A stretch of DNA of 39,339 nucleotides from CAYLZO01 sp964387775. Its GTDB lineage: Bacteria; Chloroflexota; Anaerolineae; JAAYZQ01. How positions within the stretch are numbered: position 1 is the first letter of the stretch; every line of letters begins with the position of its first letter. A model generated the notes under the pieces. The model saw only the letters and a list, made by a program, of their open reading frames with translations. It was not told the origin of the DNA and ran no database searches. A program made the position numbers and the translations under genes. Location of the stretch: contig CAYLZO010000016.1 of NCBI GenBank assembly GCA_964387775.1, forward strand, positions 1 to 39,339, written 5' to 3'. Positions 37,216 to 39,339 of the stretch are shown piece by piece.

Positions 37216-37244
37216 ACTGTTCGCTTCCCTCACAACCACCGGAT

Positions 37245-37273
37245 TTGATGACACCCTCGTTCTATGGTATAGT
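37245..37273 (+). promoter_or_regulatory. Promoter of the leader peptide-ubiD-ubiA operon
   Basis: TTGATG (37245-37250), 17-bp spacer, TATAGT (37268-37273). Predicted start 37280-37281, only 2-3 nt before the ATG of the leader peptide at 37283. Confidence 0.7.
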
Positions 37274-37282
37274 GGCGCAGGT

Positions 37283-37339
37283 ATGCGCTGGCGTTTGACC
37301 CTGGGCTACCACCCGGGGCTACCACCCGGGGTCTTTTGA
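37283..37339 (+). CDS. Putative 18-residue leader peptide
   Basis: ATG to TGA, product MRWRLTLGYHPGLPPGVF, too short for ordinary gene finders. It begins 2-3 nt after the predicted transcription start, ends 21 bp before the ubiD-like ATG, and fully covers the terminator-like hairpin at 37297-37337. It contains HPG and PPG; Pro-Pro-Gly is a known EF-P-dependent ribosome-pausing motif. A pausing ribosome would hide the left hairpin arm and could let transcription proceed. The regulatory role is inference; no expression evidence. Confidence 0.45.
   Translation: MRWRLTLGYHPGLPPGVF
37297..37337 (+). terminator. Attenuator-like hairpin before the ubiD-like gene
   Basis: GACCCTGGG (37297-37305) pairs with CCCGGGGTC (37325-37333), 9 bp with one G-U pair, followed by TTTT. 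The loop carries a second copy of the GGCTACCACCCGGGG unit, so a smaller alternative hairpin (CCCGGGG...) can compete. The position within the transcribed leader suggests premature termination control. Confidence 0.55.
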
Positions 37340-37360
37340 GGCGTACATGGTGGGGGCAGG

Positions 37361-38824
37361 ATGGCATTTGGTAATCTGGGCGAGTTCGTCGCGCTCCTGG
37401 AGAAACGTGGACAATTGAAGCGCATCGCGGCCCCGGTCAGCGCCGAGCTGGAAATCACCGAGATCACCGACCGGGTGAGCAAGGGGCCGGCCGCGCAGAA
37501 CGTGGCCCTGCTCTTTGAGAACGTCAAGGGCCACGACCTGCCCGTGCTCATCAACGCCTACGGCAGCGCCGAGCGCATGGCCTGGGCGCTGGGCGTGGAG
37601 GAGTTGGACGATCTGAACCAGCGCCTGTCGGCCCTGCTCGACCTGAAGCTGCCCCGGGGCCTGGGCGAGGCCGTGGGCCGCGCCGCCGGCGTGTGGGGCG
37701 CCCTGCGCAGCGTCGGCCTGCGACCCAGACGGGTCAAGGACGCCGCCTGCCAGCAGATCGTGCACACCGCCGACGCCTCCCTCGACGCGCTACCCATCCT
37801 CAAGTGTTGGCCCCACGACGGCGGGCGCTACATCACCCTGCCCCAGGTCATCACCCGCGACCCGGCGACGGGCATCCGCAACGTGGGCATGTACCGCCTC
37901 CAGCAGTACGACGCCCGCACGCTGGCCATGCACTGGCAGCGCCACAAGGGCGGCGCCGAGCACGAGCGCCTGGCCCGCGAGAAAAAGCTGGACCTCATCC
38001 CGGCAGCCGTGGCCCTGGGCGGCGACCCGGCGCTGACCTGGTCCGCCTCGGCGCCGCTGCCGCCCGGCATCGACGAGTACCTGCTGGCCGGCTGGCTGCG
38101 CGGCGAGCCGGTGCGTTTCGTCCGGGCCATCAGCCAGCCGTTGGAGGTGCCCGCCGACGCCGACATTGTCATCGAGGGTTACGTCGATCCCAGCGAGCAC
38201 CGCCTGGAAGGCCCCTTTGGCGACCACACCGGCTACTATACGCCCGCCGACCCTTTTCCCGTCTTTCACGTGACGGCCATCACCCGCCGCCGCGACGCGG
38301 TCTATCCGGCCACCGTGGTCGGTCGGCCGCCCATGGAGGATTACTGGCTGGGCAAGGCCACCGAGAGGCTCTTCCTGCCGCTGATGCGCCTCTTCCAGGG
38401 CGAGATCGTGGACGTCAACATGCCGGCCGAGGGTGTCTTTCACAACCTGGTTATCGTCAGCATCAAGAAGCGCTTCCCCGGCCACCCGCACAAGGTCATG
38501 TACGGCCTGTGGGGCCTGGGCCTGATGATGCTGGCCAAGGCCCTCGTCGTCGTCGACCACGACGTGGACGTGCACGACCTGTCGGAGGTGGCCTGGCGGG
38601 TGCTGGGCAACGTCGATTGGCGGCGCGACGTGGTCCTCGTCGACGGCCCGGTGGACGACCTGGATCACGCGTCGCTGCGACCAGCCTTTGGCGGCAAGAT
38701 CGGCGTCGATGCCACGGCCAAGGGGCCGGAGGACGGGCATCCGCGCGGCTGGCCCGACGAGATTCAAATGCTGCCCCAGATCCAGGCCCTGGTGGACCGG
38801 CGCTGGGAGGAATACGGGCTGTGA
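37361..38824 (+). CDS. UbiD-family (prenylated-FMN) decarboxylase
   Basis: 487 residues, full-length UbiD. Landmarks: N-terminal LGEFVALLEKRGQLKRI and ELEITEITDRV, ALLFENVKG, the Mn/prenyl-FMN-binding NVGMYRLQQYD.RTLAMHWQRHKGGAEH, the catalytic EGPFGDHTGYYTP, VVGRPPMEDYWLGKATE, and NMPAEGVFHNLVIVSI. It removes a carboxylate from an aromatic ring; with a UbiA-type gene overlapping its end, a role in quinone biosynthesis (menaquinone via the futalosine route, MqnL/MqnP-like, or ubiquinone-like) is the best guess. Preceded by a leader peptide/attenuator. GGGGGCAGG lies before ATG 37361. Confidence 0.92.
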   Translation: MAFGNLGEFVALLEKRGQLKRIAAPVSAELEITEITDRVSKGPAAQNVALLFENVKGHDLPVLINAYGSAERMAWALGVEELDDLNQRLSALLDLKLPRGLGEAVGRAAGVWGALRSVGLRPRRVKDAACQQIVHTADASLDALPILKCWPHDGGRYITLPQVITRDPATGIRNVGMYRLQQYDARTLAMHWQRHKGGAEHERLAREKKLDLIPAAVALGGDPALTWSASAPLPPGIDEYLLAGWLRGEPVRFVRAISQPLEVPADADIVIEGYVDPSEHRLEGPFGDHTGYYTPADPFPVFHVTAITRRRDAVYPATVVGRPPMEDYWLGKATERLFLPLMRLFQGEIVDVNMPAEGVFHNLVIVSIKKRFPGHPHKVMYGLWGLGLMMLAKALVVVDHDVDVHDLSEVAWRVLGNVDWRRDVVLVDGPVDDLDHASLRPAFGGKIGVDATAKGPEDGHPRGWPDEIQMLPQIQALVDRRWEEYGL

Positions 38825-39339
38825 GGCAGGTCCGCACTTTTCTCGACATGATCCGCTTCGAGCACACCATCTTTGCCCTGCCTTTCGCCTACCTGGGCAT
38901 GGTGCTGGCCGCCGCAGCGGAGGGGCGGGTCTGGCCGACGTGGCCGCAGTTCCTGTGGATCACGGTCGCCATGGTCGCGGCGCGGACGCTGGCCATGACC
39001 GTCAACCGCATCGCCGACCGCGAGTTTGACGCCCAAAACCCGCGCACGGCGGCCCGGGCCCTCCCGACGGGGCAGCTCGGCGTGGGGACGGCGCGGGTCG
39101 CGGCCGGGGTGGCCGGCCTGCTGCTGGTCGTCGCCGCCTGGAGGCTCAATCCGCTCTGTCTGGCCCTGTTGCCGGTGGCCGCCCTGCTGCTGGTCGGCTA
39201 CCACTATACCAAGCGCTTCACCTGGCTCAGCCACTGGGTGCTGGGCCTGGGCGCCGGCGCAACCCTGGCCTTCGGTCTCGACCTGGGTGCACCTGGTCTC
39301 TGGTGGGGGATGACGGGCGGCGTGGCGGTATCCGCCAGC
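38821..39339 (+). CDS. UbiA-family prenyltransferase (3' partial)
   Basis: Starts at GTG 38821, whose GTGA overlaps the UbiD-family stop; the gene runs off the right edge, 173 codons visible. Residues MRQVRTFLDMIRFEHTIFALPFAYLGMVLAA open the first helix; the polyprenyl-diphosphate Mg site NRIADREFDAQNPRTAARALPTG (NxxxDxxxD) is intact, followed by further membrane helices and GYHYTKRFTWLSHWVLGLG. It attaches a polyprenyl chain to an aromatic acid at the membrane. In the futalosine pathway the UbiA (MqnP) and UbiD (MqnL) steps are paired, which this operon fits. Confidence 0.9.
   Translation, partial: MRQVRTFLDMIRFEHTIFALPFAYLGMVLAAAAEGRVWPTWPQFLWITVAMVAARTLAMTVNRIADREFDAQNPRTAARALPTGQLGVGTARVAAGVAGLLLVVAAWRLNPLCLALLPVAALLLVGYHYTKRFTWLSHWVLGLGAGATLAFGLDLGAPGLWWGMTGGVAVSAS

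Noticed and set aside
1..39339. tRNA, rRNA or known riboswitch genes
   Set aside because: Intergenic spaces were read on both strands; none had a tRNA cloverleaf with a T-arm GTTCRA motif, or a recognisable riboswitch core. A covariance-model scan would be needed to exclude them fully.

Overview
This is a GC-rich bacterial chromosomal window of about 39 kb with 37 predicted coding features, two of them partial at the window edges. No rRNA, tRNA, CRISPR array, phage or integrase was seen. Several traits suggest a filamentous or anaerobic Chloroflexota lineage (Anaerolineae-like): Pro/Thr-repeat tails on surface proteins, a CpXC-domain protein, many sensor kinases, radical-SAM/SPASM enzymes, butyrate kinase, UbiD/UbiA (quinone pathway) genes and abundant short palindromic repeats. 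This placement is an inference from gene content; no marker gene fixes it. Promoters are unusually easy to read: about ten near-consensus sigma70-type sites were found, nearly all with a 17-bp spacer.

Layout. 1-5.8 kb (+): the end of an SCP2-domain gene, a Tat-exported sulfatase with its radical-SAM maturase, then from its own promoter a PqqD-domain/radical-SAM/SPASM enzyme followed by a coiled-coil protein. 5.8-6.1 kb: two palindromic repeat elements. 6.1-9.0 kb (-): response regulator, sensor kinase and an unknown, possibly clamp-like protein. 9.0-12.4 kb (+): two small unknown genes, a PHP phosphoesterase on an apparently leaderless mRNA, and a CpXC protein ending in a strong terminator. 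12.4-19.4 kb: an FHA/winged-helix regulator diverging from a Ser/Thr kinase, a membrane-anchored GH3-like protein, an ABC exporter, and the remnant of a DMT permease. 19.5-23.2 kb (+): a peptide-type ABC importer (binding protein and two permeases, no ATPases). 23.4-28.7 kb (+): a conserved unknown protein, a DUF4258/DUF2283 pair, two tandem aldolase-Fae fusions, and a Nudix hydrolase. 28.7-37.1 kb (-): metallophosphoesterase, small membrane protein, TPR protein, HflX, sensor kinase, receiver protein, butyrate kinase and an HD-domain protein. 37.2-39.3 kb (+): a leader peptide/attenuator, a UbiD-family decarboxylase and a UbiA-family prenyltransferase.

Most notable. (1) Two adjacent genes each fuse a DapA/NAL-family Schiff-base aldolase to a formaldehyde-activating enzyme (Fae) domain. 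The copies have lost different conserved Fae parts: copy 1 has Gln where Fae has its catalytic His, while copy 2 keeps the His but has lost the PNL and GPAQ-type motifs. This suggests a paired or hetero-oligomeric C1/pyruvate-aldol system. (2) Several unrelated palindromic elements abut genes so closely that they supply the stop codon: two MITE-like elements with CTAG ends, and a 79-bp tandem palindrome with compensatory base changes. A further palindrome lies in frame inside one aldolase-Fae fusion. (3) The ubiD-like gene is preceded by an 18-codon leader peptide with a PPG motif that exactly overlaps a terminator-like hairpin.

Limits: all assignments come from reading motifs and family resemblance by eye. 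No database search was possible, and start sites were chosen from ribosome-binding sites and family N-termini.
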